64,000 nt of DNA from Endozoicomonas sp. OPT23 (GCF_009653635.1 NZ_PPFD01000006.1:434001-498000); one strand, 5' to 3'. Shown: positions 36,197 through 46,653, counted from the stretch's first letter. The notes: generated by a model from the sequence alone, not told the origin. Numbers and translations: made by a program.

Positions 36197-37699
36197 TTAC
36201 AGCTGTGGTCGCATGTGCGGGAACAGCAATACATCCCGAATGGAAGGTGCATCGGTAAACAGCATCACCAAACGGTCGATGCCAATACCCTCACCCGCAG
36301 TCGGCGGCAGGCCATACTCAAGAGCATTGATGTAGTCTGCATCATAGTGCATAGCTTCATCATCGCCAGCGTCTTTCTCTGCTACCTGCTGACGGAAACG
36401 CTCTGCCTGGTCTTCAGCATCATTCAACTCCGAGAAGCCGTTTGCCAGTTCACGACCGCCGACAAAGAATTCAAAGCGGTCAGTGATAAATGGATTGTCG
36501 TCATTACGACGAGCCAGAGGGGATACCTCTGTTGGATACTCGGTAATGAACGTCGGATCCATCAGGCGATGCTCTACTGTCTCTTCAAAAATCTCGATCT
36601 GGATCTTGCCCAATCCCCAGGAATCCTTAATCTGAACGCCCAGTTTCTTGGCAACTTCAGTAGCAGACTCGATATTATCGATATCAGCTGCGTCCAAATC
36701 GGAATTGAAGTGCAGTATAGAATCGAATACGGACATACGCACAAACGGCTTGCCGAAGTCGATTTCATTGCCCTGATACACCACTTTGGTATCACCGCCG
36801 GTAACGGTTTCAGTGATACGCTTCAACATGGCTTCGGTGTGGTCCATCATATCGATGTAGTCAGCGTAAGCCTGGTAGAATTCGATCATGGTGAATTCAG
36901 GGTTATGACGTGTAGACAAGCCTTCGTTACGGAAGTTCCGGTTAATTTCGAACACACGTTCAAAACCACCAACAACCAGGCGCTTCAAATACAGCTCTGG
37001 AGCGATACGCAGGTACATATCGATGTCGAGTGCATTATGGTGAGTCTTGAACGGACGAGCCGTCGCACCACCCGGAATCACCTGCAACATCGGTGTTTCA
37101 ACTTCCATAAAGTCCTGCTCATGGAAGTAATCACGAATACCCTGAACGATTTGGGAACGGATACGGAAGGTGTTGCGGGACGCATCGTTAGTGATCAGAT
37201 CTACATAACGCTGACGATAACGCTGCTCGGTATCGGTCAGGCCTTTATGCTTTTCAGGCAATGGACGCAGGGACTTGGTCAGCAACTCAACGTGCTGCAT
37301 ATCCACATACAGGTCACCCTTACCGGAACGCTGGACAGTACCTTCAGCGCCGATGATGTCGCCCATGTCCCAGCCTTTGGCTTCCTTCAGAATCGCCTTG
37401 TCCAGAACCTTACGGTTAACGTAAACCTGGATACGACCGGACATATCCTGAATTTCCATAAAAGCACCACGGTTCAGCATGATGCGACCGGCTACCTTTA
37501 CTTTATTGGTGTCACCGGCTTCCAGCAGCTCTTCCTTGCTGGCGTCCTTGAACTGCTCCTGCAGATCGGCAGCCAGGGAATCACGGCGGAATTTGTTAGG
37601 AAAAGCAATACGATCGGCGCGGATTGCGTTCAGCTTTTCACGGCGCAGAGCCACCAGCTTGTTTTCTTCCTGCGCGTCTGTCATCTGTTCTTCAGACAT
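36197..37699 (-). CDS. lysS: Lysyl-tRNA synthetase, class II
   Basis: Charges tRNA-Lys. A 500-residue class IIb synthetase. The N-terminal OB fold binds the anticodon ([22 protein letters not shown]). Motif 2 is [20 protein letters not shown], and motif 3 is [13 protein letters not shown] near the end. GGAGAG precedes ATG 37699. The gene is 22 bases after prfB, as in the E. coli prfB-lysS operon. Confidence 0.98.
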   Translation of the reverse strand: MSEEQMTDAQEENKLVALRREKLNAIRADRIAFPNKFRRDSLAADLQEQFKDASKEELLEAGDTNKVKVAGRIMLNRGAFMEIQDMSGRIQVYVNRKVLDKAILKEAKGWDMGDIIGAEGTVQRSGKGDLYVDMQHVELLTKSLRPLPEKHKGLTDTEQRYRQRYVDLITNDASRNTFRIRSQIVQGIRDYFHEQDFMEVETPMLQVIPGGATARPFKTHHNALDIDMYLRIAPELYLKRLVVGGFERVFEINRNFRNEGLSTRHNPEFTMIEFYQAYADYIDMMDHTEAMLKRITETVTGGDTKVVYQGNEIDFGKPFVRMSVFDSILHFNSDLDAADIDNIESATEVAKKLGVQIKDSWGLGKIQIEIFEETVEHRLMDPTFITEYPTEVSPLARRNDDNPFITDRFEFFVGGRELANGFSELNDAEDQAERFRQQVAEKDAGDDEAMHYDADYINALEYGLPPTAGEGIGIDRLVMLFTDAPSIRDVLLFPHMRPQL

Positions 37700-37721
37700 A
37701 ATCTCTCCGGGAAAAAGGGGG

Positions 37722-38820
37722 TTACAGGCCTTTCTTCAGACTGGCTTCAATAAACTTGTCCAGATCACCGTCCAGAACCTGCTGGGTGTTGCGGGTTTCA
37801 ACACTGGTACGAAGGTCCTTAATTCTGGAATCATCCAGAACGTATGAACGAATCTGGCTGCCCCAGCCAATGTCAGACTTAGTGTCTTCCAGCGCTTGGG
37901 CACTTTCGTTACGCTTCTGCATTTCCTGCTCATACAGCTTGGCTTTCAGCTGCTGCATAGCTTTGTCCTTGTTCTGGTGTTGAGAACGCTGGTTCTGACA
38001 CTGAACAACGATACCGGATGGTTCGTGGGTAATACGCACCGCAGAGTCTGTGGTGTTTACGTGCTGACCACCGGCACCACTGGAACGATACGTATCGATT
38101 CGCAGATCGGACGGGTTGATTTCGATCTCGACATTATCGTCAATTTCCGGAGAAACAAACACGGAAGAGAAAGAGGTATGACGACGGTTACCGGAATCGA
38201 ATGGAGACTTACGTACCAGGCGGTGTACACCGGTTTCCGTACGCAACCAGCCAAAGGCATACTCACCGCTGAACTGAACAGTTGCCGATTTAATACCCGC
38301 AACTTCACCGGCAGACAATTCAATGATCTCGGTCTTGAAGCCTTTCGCTTCACCCCAGCGCAGGTACATACGCAACATCATGTTGGCCCAGTCCTGGGCT
38401 TCTGTACCGCCGGAACCGGATTGAATGTCGAGGTACGCGTTGTTTGGGTCCATCTCGCCAGAGAACATGCGACGGAACTCGAGCAGCTCGAGCTTTTCAC
38501 TCAGCTCGTCCAGCTCTTCGACAACACTGTCAACACCGTCTTCATCCTGCTCTTCAACGGACATGTCGAGCAGGTCAACAGCGTCTTCCAGACCTGAATT
38601 CAGATCGTCAATGGTGGAGACAATACCTTCAAGGATGGAACGTTCTTTACCCAGTGCCTGGGCCCGTTCAGGCTCGTTCCAGACATTTGGATCTTCCAGT
38701 TCCCGCTCTACTTCCTGCAGCCGCTCACTCTTGTGAGCGTAGTCAAAGGTACCCCCTAAGCACGTCCGTACGCGCTGACAGGTCTTTGATACGTTCCTTG
38801 ATAGGGTTTACTTCAAGCAT
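37722..38820 (-). CDS. prfB: Peptide chain release factor 2, with programmed +1 frameshift
   Basis: RF2 reads UGA and UAA. Translation starts at ATG 38820 ([20 protein letters not shown]) and runs 25 codons to an in-frame TGA at 38745-38743. A +1 shift then continues DYAHKSERL to the stop at 37722, for a total of 365 residues, exactly the E. coli length. Functional motifs are SPF (stop recognition) and GGQ in [10 protein letters not shown]. The shift makes RF2 synthesis self-limiting. A simple frame search sees only 37722-38744 or less, so the N-terminus is easily missed. lysS follows. Confidence 0.97.
38742..38757 (-). promoter_or_regulatory. RF2 programmed frameshift signal
   Basis: On the minus strand an internal Shine-Dalgarno AGGGGG is followed after three bases by CTT-TGA-C, the canonical prfB slippery codon, early stop and 3' context. 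Confidence 0.97.
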
Positions 38821-39110
38821 GGCTCTCGCTCAGTGATGTACGCACTCACCCGGCGACCGGGTTTCGATCGTGGGTAAGTGATTGTTGAATAATCAAATAA
38901 AGGAAAAAATCAGCCGGGTATTGTAACTGATCGCCTCTGCCGTTGGAATGTCTGTCGAGCAACCCGCATCACTGATTATCAGCAGGGTTCAGGCATGAAG
39001 AGTTCACTAAGACTTAATGGAACTCTTGAGCAACAGACTGGTCAGAGCTTTCATAATCTAGTGCGACCTGCAGAGCACGCTATATAAGAAAAACCAAGAG
39101 GTGATTACCT

Positions 39111-39344
39111 GTGAAAAGGAAACTACTAATAGCCCTGTCTTTGATATCAACGTTGCAACTTTGTAGCCAGATTACTCTGGCTGATGATCAGGAGTTCTCA
39201 CTACCCAGTGAGGATTTCGAACACACCACATACCCTGATAACAAACAGTATCAGGCCTATGACGATGAATCAGAAGAAGATCAAACTGAAAGTGATGACG
39301 AGCTTCCTTCAAGTGATTATCAGTTTGATATCACTGAAAATTGA
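39111..39344 (+). CDS. Small acidic secreted protein
   Basis: A 77-residue product of unknown family. It has a signal peptide (MKRKLLIALSLISTLQLCSQ, cleavage probably after TLA at about 24). The mature part is very acidic (DDESEEDQTESDDE) with no basic patch or cysteine. It starts at GTG 39111 with AGAGGTG upstream. It precedes another secreted protein gene by about 190 bases and may be transcribed with it. A real but unassigned gene is likely; the short length keeps confidence moderate. Confidence 0.55.
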   Translation: MKRKLLIALSLISTLQLCSQITLADDQEFSLPSEDFEHTTYPDNKQYQAYDDESEEDQTESDDELPSSDYQFDITEN

Positions 39345-39535
39345 TATCATTCTGCAACAACAATTTCGTGCCTAAAGTCTTATCGGTCAGGGTGAATCAG
39401 TCACAACTGATAGACTCCAAACTGATTCAAACTAATTTTCACTTATTTCTGGCAATTACACATTCGTCTGCCAAACTTTTTCTGCTCTCACAAGGTTATT
39501 TTTCATTCACCTTTAAACAGCAGTTTACTCATATC

Positions 39536-40561
39536 ATGTCTTTTTTCAGACCACGTATTTGCTCTATCGCCCTACTTCTGATCACTCAAATCCTTCAGGC
39601 AAATGAGATTTTATGCCCAGCAAAGGTTGCATACGATGACTCTGGCGATTTCAGAACATTCTCCGCTGACCTCACCCCAAACATGCCACCGTCATGGCAA
39701 AAACTGTCAGGTAAAGTTGATATTCAGTCAAAAATAGACCTCTCTTCTGTTGAATTTTCATCGGCAACCCTGAACACGTTCAATCATCACTTTGAGTGCA
39801 GTTATACCCTTATCGATCCTGTCAGCAGCGAAACAGTTACCCTGACCCTTACGCCATTCATCCCAGACGTAAACAATCGACCCAATCTCAACTACCCACT
39901 ACAAATAACTGGAAACCACTGGCAACAGAAAAAAATTCTTACCAAACCGAACATTGAAATTATTGGTGAAGGTGCCTCTATTAGTGGGGGAGAATATTTA
40001 AGACCCGTACCAGATACCCAAACCTGCCTTTCTGATCGCTTAGAATGCAAAGTTACCATCCCAACGATTAGCTTGTATTCGAGCTTCAGAGTAAGACAAA
40101 CACAGACATCCGGGTCTGATGATACGAGCAATCCCAGAATATGGTTAAACAACCTGAACTCCATAACGGAAGATCCGCATCACATCACGGCCAGCGGTGA
40201 GGGCTACACCTTTATTCATGACGACTCCACAGCAACGATCACTCCAGTGACATCTCTTCTATTAGATATTCCCGGCCAAGGCGATCGAAACCTGTTCAAT
40301 TACACTGTTGAAGAAAGAACGACCCACTTCCATCTGATTCACGATATAGACAGTGGCGTTTTTTCTCTGACAACAGGAAAACGGGGGGAATTTTACTGTT
40401 CTGACGAAAACATCAGAAGAATATCTACACAATCACAGTACACAGTTATTGAAGTATTTCTTGAGACTCCGCTACAGGACGGACTGGTCTATTGCTCAGT
40501 GTTTGGCGACCAATCTTCACCTATCGCCAGTCAACAAGTCGAACCGAAAGATGAACTTTAG
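39536..40561 (+). CDS. Secreted beta-rich protein of unknown function
   Basis: A 341-residue protein I cannot place in a family. Signal peptide at about 1-22 (RICSIALLLITQILQANE). The mature start ILCPAKVAYDDSGDF followed by a W and alternating strands slightly resembles DUF3757 proteins, but this is only an impression. Several cysteines (LCP, ECSY, TCLSDRLEC, YCSDE, VYCSV) suggest disulfides. A longer frame runs back to 39341. ATG 39536 is chosen because it places the signal peptide at the N-terminus, though no good ribosome site is visible. Confidence 0.65.
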   Translation: MSFFRPRICSIALLLITQILQANEILCPAKVAYDDSGDFRTFSADLTPNMPPSWQKLSGKVDIQSKIDLSSVEFSSATLNTFNHHFECSYTLIDPVSSETVTLTLTPFIPDVNNRPNLNYPLQITGNHWQQKKILTKPNIEIIGEGASISGGEYLRPVPDTQTCLSDRLECKVTIPTISLYSSFRVRQTQTSGSDDTSNPRIWLNNLNSITEDPHHITASGEGYTFIHDDSTATITPVTSLLLDIPGQGDRNLFNYTVEERTTHFHLIHDIDSGVFSLTTGKRGEFYCSDENIRRISTQSQYTVIEVFLETPLQDGLVYCSVFGDQSSPIASQQVEPKDEL

Positions 40562-40568
40562 GCGCTTT

Positions 40569-40609
40569 AGCCTCCCCCACCAGAATAGGCAGAGGAGGCT
40601 TGATCTTTA
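40569..40609. terminator. Convergent terminator (secreted protein / dinG)
   Basis: AGCCTCC (40569-40575) and GGAGGCT (40594-40600), followed by a TGATCTTT run on the plus strand. Confidence 0.55.
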
Positions 40610-40619
40610 AAACAACCTA

Positions 40620-42797
40620 CTACAAAACAGCGTACTCAATATTACGTCGAAACGGCGGCAGGGAATCAAGAATCATACGACCGTAGCGAGCCGTTACGAC
40701 TCTTCTGTCCAGTAACGTTATTTTACCTATGTCCTGCTCGGTACGAAGCAGACGACCACAGGCCTGCACCAGTTTAATCGCAGCATCTGGCACGGTAATT
40801 TCCATAAACGGATTTCGCCCCTGAGCTTCCAGCCAATCCGACAAGGCTGATTCCACAGGATCATCCGGTACCGAGAAAGGAATTTTAGCGATGACTACAT
40901 GCTCACAATATTCACCCGGTAAATCGATACCTTCTGCCAGACTGGCAAGACCAAACAACACACTGACTTTGCCGTCATCAATGTTCTTCTTATGAAGTTT
41001 CAATAGCTCTTGACGGGAGTAGTCATCCTGTAGAAGAACCTTTTTACGCCAACTGTTATCAAGTCCATAAAAGACATCGTTCATCTGCTTACGGGAAGAG
41101 AACAAAACCAGTGTTCCCCGCTGACTTTCCATCAGCCCCGGCATAATTTCGATCAACTCTTCCGTATGCTCTTCACTCTGCCTGGGTTCAGATAACATAT
41201 CCGGCACCACCAACTGTGCCGCCAACTGATGCTGAAACGGGCTTGGCACAACAATGGTTTTTGACTCGGATGGCACACCGGAGCGCATTCGGAAACGGTT
41301 AAAACTGCCAAGAGCCGTTAACGTTGCCGAAGTCACAATAGAGGCATAGCCGGGATTCCAGAGAGTCTGCCACAAGGTAGAAGACGACAGTATGGGACTA
41401 CTGAACACTTCCAGCTCTTCACCAAAAGGACCTTCCGACCACTTCAGCCAGCGAGCGCTGGGCGGCTCACCTTCCGGGTCAGGGTGCGTATACGTCAGCC
41501 AGAGCTGAAACTGGTTTTCCAGCCGCATCTGCATGGCGCCGATTTCCGGATAGAGTTGTTCTGCCTGCCAGCGATCAATACCGGGGACACCTCCATCCAT
41601 GGCATCGTTTAACTCTTTAGCCACCTTTTCCAGCATGCCACTGCTTTTACTGAAGCCTGCTTTCAGGATTTCAGCTTGCTGCCGCACTTCGTCAGGCACT
41701 ATGCCTTCAGGGAAACGATGAACCGCCACCTGCATATCACCCTGCATTCGAGGCTCAAAAGTAGCGAGGGAATGTAGCATGGTGCGGGTATGACCCAGAT
41801 GATTAACCAGATCATCAAACTCCGGCATCAGCTTTTCCAACTGCTCACCCAGATCACCCGGCAAGGCATTCTGTCCCAGGGTTTTCTGAAGATATTTACT
41901 GCCCTTCTCCAGCCAGCTGGCCGTACCTTTTAGACGACCATGACAGGCAAAGTGATCTATCGCTTTATCAGGAAGGTGATGACCTTCGTCAAAGACAAAA
42001 ATACAGTCTTTAGGGTCGGGAAGAATAGCGCCACCACCCAGGGCCAGGTCAGCCAGCACTAGATCGTGATTGGTGACAATCACATCCGCGCTTTCCAGAT
42101 CGCCACGGGCTTTATAGAAAGGACACTGACTGAAATAGCCACAACGGCGACCACTGCATTGAGCATGATCGGTTGTAATCATTCGCCACTGTTGATCTTC
42201 CAGCGCATCGGGCCAGCTGTCTCGATCACCTTTCCATTTAGAAGATGCAAAATCTTCCAGCATAGTCTGATAAAGCTTGAGCGACGATTCGTCCTGCTCA
42301 AGGGAATAACCTTCAGCAGCAAACATATCCATCAACGACGCGGTTGACTGTTCTTCCTGCAGCACTCTGTCCAGCTTGCTGACACAGGCATAACGTCCTC
42401 TGCCTTTGGCAAGAGTAAAAGAGAACTTTAAGCCGGATTTCAGAATCACATCGGGCAGATCCTTACTGATGATCTGTTCCTGCAAGGTTACCGTGGCCGT
42501 TGAAATGACCAGACGTTTTTTCGACGCCTGCGCCATCACCACCGCAGGGATGACATAGCCTACGGTTTTGCCGGTACCGGTACCGGCTTCGATCACTGAC
42601 ACAGCTGGGTCGGATATGCGCCGGCCTTCACCGTCAGCCTTGATCTCACCCAGAGCACGGGCAATTTCGGCAATCATCTGCTTCTGGCCAGGTCGGGCTT
42701 TCAGCTTTTTACTGGTCAGAAAGGTGCTGTACGCTTTCTGAATCGCTTTCTTTTGTGGCTCTTCAAGCACGCTTGTTATTACCTGATTGGTTACCAC
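40620..42797 (-). CDS. dinG: ATP-dependent DNA helicase DinG
   Basis: A 5'-3' iron-sulfur superfamily 2 helicase that removes R-loops and helps replication past transcription. Walker A is EAGTGTGKT. Four cysteines of the cluster lie in GRYACVSK, CSGRRC and SQCPF. The DEAH box appears as FDEGHHL. The later motif ACGRLLRTEQD is present. The 725-residue reading begins at GTG 42797 and overlaps the DUF1145 gene by 35 bases. GTG 42770 (VLEEPQKK) would reduce the overlap to 8 bases and fit the E. coli N-terminus better. No LexA box is seen. Confidence 0.95.
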   Translation of the reverse strand: MVTNQVITSVLEEPQKKAIQKAYSTFLTSKKLKARPGQKQMIAEIARALGEIKADGEGRRISDPAVSVIEAGTGTGKTVGYVIPAVVMAQASKKRLVISTATVTLQEQIISKDLPDVILKSGLKFSFTLAKGRGRYACVSKLDRVLQEEQSTASLMDMFAAEGYSLEQDESSLKLYQTMLEDFASSKWKGDRDSWPDALEDQQWRMITTDHAQCSGRRCGYFSQCPFYKARGDLESADVIVTNHDLVLADLALGGGAILPDPKDCIFVFDEGHHLPDKAIDHFACHGRLKGTASWLEKGSKYLQKTLGQNALPGDLGEQLEKLMPEFDDLVNHLGHTRTMLHSLATFEPRMQGDMQVAVHRFPEGIVPDEVRQQAEILKAGFSKSSGMLEKVAKELNDAMDGGVPGIDRWQAEQLYPEIGAMQMRLENQFQLWLTYTHPDPEGEPPSARWLKWSEGPFGEELEVFSSPILSSSTLWQTLWNPGYASIVTSATLTALGSFNRFRMRSGVPSESKTIVVPSPFQHQLAAQLVVPDMLSEPRQSEEHTEELIEIMPGLMESQRGTLVLFSSRKQMNDVFYGLDNSWRKKVLLQDDYSRQELLKLHKKNIDDGKVSVLFGLASLAEGIDLPGEYCEHVVIAKIPFSVPDDPVESALSDWLEAQGRNPFMEITVPDAAIKLVQACGRLLRTEQDIGKITLLDRRVVTARYGRMILDSLPPFRRNIEYAVL

Positions 42798-43059
42798 TGT
42801 TCAGTTCAGGGATCTGCTTCATTAGTTTCATCAGATGAAAACCACCGAATACGATCACCATCCATTTGTCACTGCTCGACAGAGGCTTACCCATAGCCGT
42901 AAAACGGCGATTAAAGAAAAAGCACTCCAGAGCATGCATCACCAACATAGCAGGTGCAGCTATATGCAGCACACGCCCCATAGGTTCAGCCAGCGGTGCA
43001 AACAGGTTGAAAATGGCGGTTACCCAGAACACAATGACAACTAACTTGCCGATCCCCAT
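42763..43059 (-). CDS. DUF1145 small membrane protein
   Basis: A 98-residue protein with three hydrophobic helices (KLVVIVFWVTAIFNLFAPL, VLHIAAPAMLVMHALECFFF, WMVIVFGGFHLM), matching the DUF1145 type. Function unknown. The polar C-terminus overlaps the dinG start, so the two genes are coupled. Confidence 0.75.
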   Translation of the reverse strand: MGIGKLVVIVFWVTAIFNLFAPLAEPMGRVLHIAAPAMLVMHALECFFFNRRFTAMGKPLSSSDKWMVIVFGGFHLMKLMKQIPELNSGNQSGNNKRA

Positions 43060-43132
43060 GAATTCATTCTCACAAATAAGTAAACTTGAAAGATGCTAGT
43101 TTATCGAATCCTGCTTTTGACTGCTCAAAAAA

Positions 43133-43630
43133 ATGACTATTGATACTTTATCTTTTGAAAAGACTTCCTCCTGTCCCTGTGGCTCTGGTAACACCTATAT
43201 AGACTGTTGCGATCGATACCATAATCAGGGTTTACTGCCCGAGACTGCCGAGCAGCTGATGCGCTCGCGTTTTTGTGCGTATTATCTGAAGAACAACGAC
43301 TACCTGATTGAAACCACCTGGCCACGACAGCATGAGGCGATGAGACAGGAAAGGCTCCATCAGCAGGAAGACAATACCCGCTGGTCGAAACTCGACATTT
43401 TGTCGACAGTTGCCGGTAAAGAGGGCGACACCAAGGGCAAGGTTGAATTTAAAGCCTGGTTTATCAACCCTGCCAGCGGCAATGAAGAACCTTATCACGA
43501 GAACTCTGACTTTATTCGTGAGAGTGGGAGCTGGTATTTCATCTATCCAAACCTGGCAGCAAAACCACCTGCCCGTAATGATCCATGCCTTTGCGGCAGT
43601 GGTAAGAAATTTAAAAAGTGTTGTATATAA
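43133..43630 (+). CDS. ychJ: YchJ-family protein with two SEC-C metal motifs
   Basis: A 165-residue protein. The N-terminal SEC-C motif CPCGSGNTYIDCC (about 14-26) and C-terminal motif CLCGSGKKFKKCC each bind a zinc ion. Between them lies the NTF2-like YchJ domain (TAEQLMRSRFCAYYLKNNDYL...TWPR). SEC-C motifs are also found at the SecA end, where they contact SecB and ribosomes; the job of YchJ is not known. The start is set by the conserved N-terminal motif; the ribosome site is poor. Confidence 0.9.
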   Translation: MTIDTLSFEKTSSCPCGSGNTYIDCCDRYHNQGLLPETAEQLMRSRFCAYYLKNNDYLIETTWPRQHEAMRQERLHQQEDNTRWSKLDILSTVAGKEGDTKGKVEFKAWFINPASGNEEPYHENSDFIRESGSWYFIYPNLAAKPPARNDPCLCGSGKKFKKCCI

Positions 43631-43819
43631 ATGTAGATGCGGGGTCAGTGTTGGCCTTGCTTTACCCGAACCTGAAAATCATAAAACAGGACTACTGTCA
43701 CAAATATCGTTATTGACTGGAAAAGCCCCTTAAACTCCCAATTTCCTCCTGTAGACTTTCTGCATGATCAGTGGCCTTTAAGATAAGCAGCAAGGCCTGG
43801 AGCTTAAGGAAAAACAATA

Positions 43820-46603
43820 ATGAAAGCAGTAACACTTGCTCTTGCCATATCCGCCCTGGCTTCAATAACCCATGCCTCCAATAACATTATCCCACCCTAC
43901 CCCGGTGCGTTTCCTGCTTATGTAGACGGCAAGTTAACCTTTGCCAATATTCAAATAGATCCAGGTAGAAATAAACTCTGGAGCGCGCCGGCATATTCAG
44001 CTCAAGATACTTTCAAACTTCACAGCCGGCCGGGCGCTAAACAGGTTATTTTCCTTGATTTCGATGGCCATATCGAAACACTCGGCGGGCAACATGCGAA
44101 CAACGGAAATAACCAGAATAAGGTAAAAGGACCTATTATCTCGACTGCTCTGGATCTGGATAACAATCCAGCCTCATTCAATACTCAGGAGCATATAGTC
44201 GTTCAGCAGCTTTGGTTATCGATTGCCGGTGTTTATGCTGCGTACGACATTGATATCACCACTGAAGACCCAGGTGAAGATAGTCTGGGTCGATTCAGTG
44301 TTAATGACCAGACTTATGGCTCCCGTATAGTATTTGGCAAGATTCCAAGTTTTATAGCCGCCTCTGGAGGCACTGACTTTGAGAACGTTCTGACTCGACG
44401 ATCAAACGGGGTCAAGGCTGTTCCGACTCCTACCTACTCTGGTCGTATAGTTAAACCATCATTGGGAACAAAAGGACTCCCTCTTCATGAAGTTGGTCAC
44501 ACACTGTCTATGTGGCACCCACCTCAAACACCAGATGTTATTGATGGCCATAAAATTATCACTTCAGCCACAGGGAAAGACAGTGAAGTAAGCTGGCGCT
44601 CAGTTATGGGTGGAGGAACCGTTCCACCGCTCGCTCATTTTCTGCTTCCTGATTTGGCTGGCCTGTATAAACGTTCCGTTAAACAACGGGCAGATGATCA
44701 TGGTGACAAGTTTGCTTCAGCAAGCTCTCTTCACTCACTTAAGAATGGCGCTGAACTTTCTGGTTTTGGTGTCATTGAGTCCAACGTCGATCTTGATCTG
44801 TTTCATTTTCAACTGGATAAAAACGAGAACGTCAACATTCATGTTCAGCCCGCTATCTGGGCCTATTCTTTGGATGCCCTCACCATTCTCTTTGACAAAG
44901 ACGGTAAAGAAATTGCCCGATCAAACCCATTAAACCATTTGGATAACTGGTTAAACCTGACGCTTGAGTCTGGAAAATACTTTATTGCTGTACGCGGCAC
45001 GGGGCGAAAACCAACACCCGGCTATCACAACGGTTATCTCGATTTTGGCAGCACCGGGGCATACACCCTAGCAGTAAAAAAACAAGATAATGACTTTAAT
45101 GCCCCACAGTTGAATGATGATTTTTATATCGTTCAAGAGACCAGTTCAGGGGGCAATGATGGCATGTATACACTGAATGTATTGGCTAACGATACCGCTT
45201 CATCCGGCAATTTAAATATTGTCAGTTTTACACGACCATCAGCTGATATACCAATTAATCCAGGTCATACCAATACCGAGTATTTCAATCTTGAAAACAA
45301 TCAGTTCAAGTACAAGCTGAGATACTCCGCATTTCTTGGGGAAGATCAGTTCACGTATACTGCCGTTGATTCCTCAGGTAAGGCTCGAACCGCAACTGTT
45401 ACCATACATGTTCAGGGACAGGACAAAATTCATACCATCGCTGACTTGTTAAAAACCAGCATTGATGAGGCCGCTACCCTGAATCTTCTGAGTAATGATG
45501 TAGTTGCTTCAGGTACAGCCAGCATTACTGCAATCACTCAACCCAAGCATGGTGCCGTCACTTATACGTCTCAAGGTGAAGCTACTTACACGCCTGAAGA
45601 CAATTATACCGGTTATGACAGCTTCACCTACACTGCTGAGGCCAATGGGGAATCCCAGCAGGGCACAGTCACTGTTCAGGTATTTCCTGCCAGTGAGATG
45701 CTGATTAAGGATGATTCCCGCACAACATCAGAAGACATCCCTGTACCCCTTCATGTTCTAGCTAACGATGCCAGCCTGAATAGAGCACTCCGTGTCGTCG
45801 GTGTCAGTGACCCTCTTAAGGGAAGTGTTCATATAGCGGTGGATCACTCCATTGTGTATACGCCTGACCTTAACACTTCCGGACAAGATCAGTTTACCTA
45901 TGAGGTGACGGATCGTGTCAGCCTGACTACAGCAACTGCCACAGTTAATGTTAGAGCTTACAACGATAATCCGGTTGGCGTTGCTGACAAGGTGAAAGCG
46001 CATGTCAACAAGCCTATTCAGTTTACGGTGCTGGATAATGACTTTGATGTAGACAGTGGTATATCACTCAGATATTTTGGCCTGCCCCAATACGGAAAGC
46101 TGTCACTAAACAACAATACCCGTACCTTTACATATACTCCTGAAGCAGGTTTTTGCGGAAGCGATAAATTTTCCTATACGACGACAGACAATAATCTTGG
46201 TCGTGGCGCAGGGGATGTCACAATTACTGTCACCGGAACTGTAGATGAATGTACTCGCTCTGAGACAGATGAGCCAGCACCTACACCTGAACAACCAGCC
46301 CCCACACCTCAACAACCAGCACCAAGCCCTTCACAGCCCGCACCTTCACCTGACCCGGAACAACCACCTTCTGGATCTAAAAAACCAGTTGTACCTGCCC
46401 CAGTACAACCTACTGAAGGCAATACACCCAAGCCAACACCTTCAGGCAACGACACCACACCAAATACAACACCTAGCCCGGCACCAAGCAGTGGCAGTGA
46501 TAGCAACAGTGGCGGTGGCGGCTCCATGAGCTGGAATATTCTGGCCTTGCTGGGAATGCTAATTATTAGCAGGAGAACCAGAAGAAAAAACACTGGCCAA
46601 TAA
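43820..46603 (+). CDS. Secreted zinc metalloprotease-like protein with cadherin-like repeats and GlyGly-CTERM
   Basis: A 927-residue exported protein. Signal peptide 1-19. A metalloprotease-like domain holds HEVGHTLSMWH (His223, Glu224, His227, His233) and a candidate Met-turn at Met263 (SVMGGG), a metzincin pattern with Ser in place of the usual Gly. Residues about 295-420 resemble a pre-peptidase C-terminal beta domain. Four cadherin/Ig-like repeats follow (LNVLAND, LNLLSND, LHVLAND, FTVLDND, each ending in FTYTA-like strands). Then come a Pro/Thr/Ser linker and a last 30-residue tail GGGGSMSW - hydrophobic helix - RRTRRK, a GlyGly-CTERM sorting signal. Such proteins are usually type II secretion substrates cut by rhombosortase and held at the surface. 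Confidence 0.85.
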   Translation: MKAVTLALAISALASITHASNNIIPPYPGAFPAYVDGKLTFANIQIDPGRNKLWSAPAYSAQDTFKLHSRPGAKQVIFLDFDGHIETLGGQHANNGNNQNKVKGPIISTALDLDNNPASFNTQEHIVVQQLWLSIAGVYAAYDIDITTEDPGEDSLGRFSVNDQTYGSRIVFGKIPSFIAASGGTDFENVLTRRSNGVKAVPTPTYSGRIVKPSLGTKGLPLHEVGHTLSMWHPPQTPDVIDGHKIITSATGKDSEVSWRSVMGGGTVPPLAHFLLPDLAGLYKRSVKQRADDHGDKFASASSLHSLKNGAELSGFGVIESNVDLDLFHFQLDKNENVNIHVQPAIWAYSLDALTILFDKDGKEIARSNPLNHLDNWLNLTLESGKYFIAVRGTGRKPTPGYHNGYLDFGSTGAYTLAVKKQDNDFNAPQLNDDFYIVQETSSGGNDGMYTLNVLANDTASSGNLNIVSFTRPSADIPINPGHTNTEYFNLENNQFKYKLRYSAFLGEDQFTYTAVDSSGKARTATVTIHVQGQDKIHTIADLLKTSIDEAATLNLLSNDVVASGTASITAITQPKHGAVTYTSQGEATYTPEDNYTGYDSFTYTAEANGESQQGTVTVQVFPASEMLIKDDSRTTSEDIPVPLHVLANDASLNRALRVVGVSDPLKGSVHIAVDHSIVYTPDLNTSGQDQFTYEVTDRVSLTTATATVNVRAYNDNPVGVADKVKAHVNKPIQFTVLDNDFDVDSGISLRYFGLPQYGKLSLNNNTRTFTYTPEAGFCGSDKFSYTTTDNNLGRGAGDVTITVTGTVDECTRSETDEPAPTPEQPAPTPQQPAPSPSQPAPSPDPEQPPSGSKKPVVPAPVQPTEGNTPKPTPSGNDTTPNTTPSPAPSSGSDSNSGGGGSMSWNILALLGMLIISRRTRRKNTGQ

Positions 46604-46619
46604 TAAATAAAACCAGAGC

Positions 46620-46653
46620 ACGGGGTTAACCGCTGTTCTGCTGCTAACCCCGT
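46620..46653 (+). terminator. Stem-loop after the metalloprotease gene
   Basis: ACGGGGTTA and TAACCCCGT form a perfect 9-bp stem with a 16-base loop, 17 bases after the stop; there is no T tract. Confidence 0.5.

Noticed and set aside
36125-37753. 542-residue plus-strand frame
   Set aside because: Antisense to lysS, which carries every synthetase motif.
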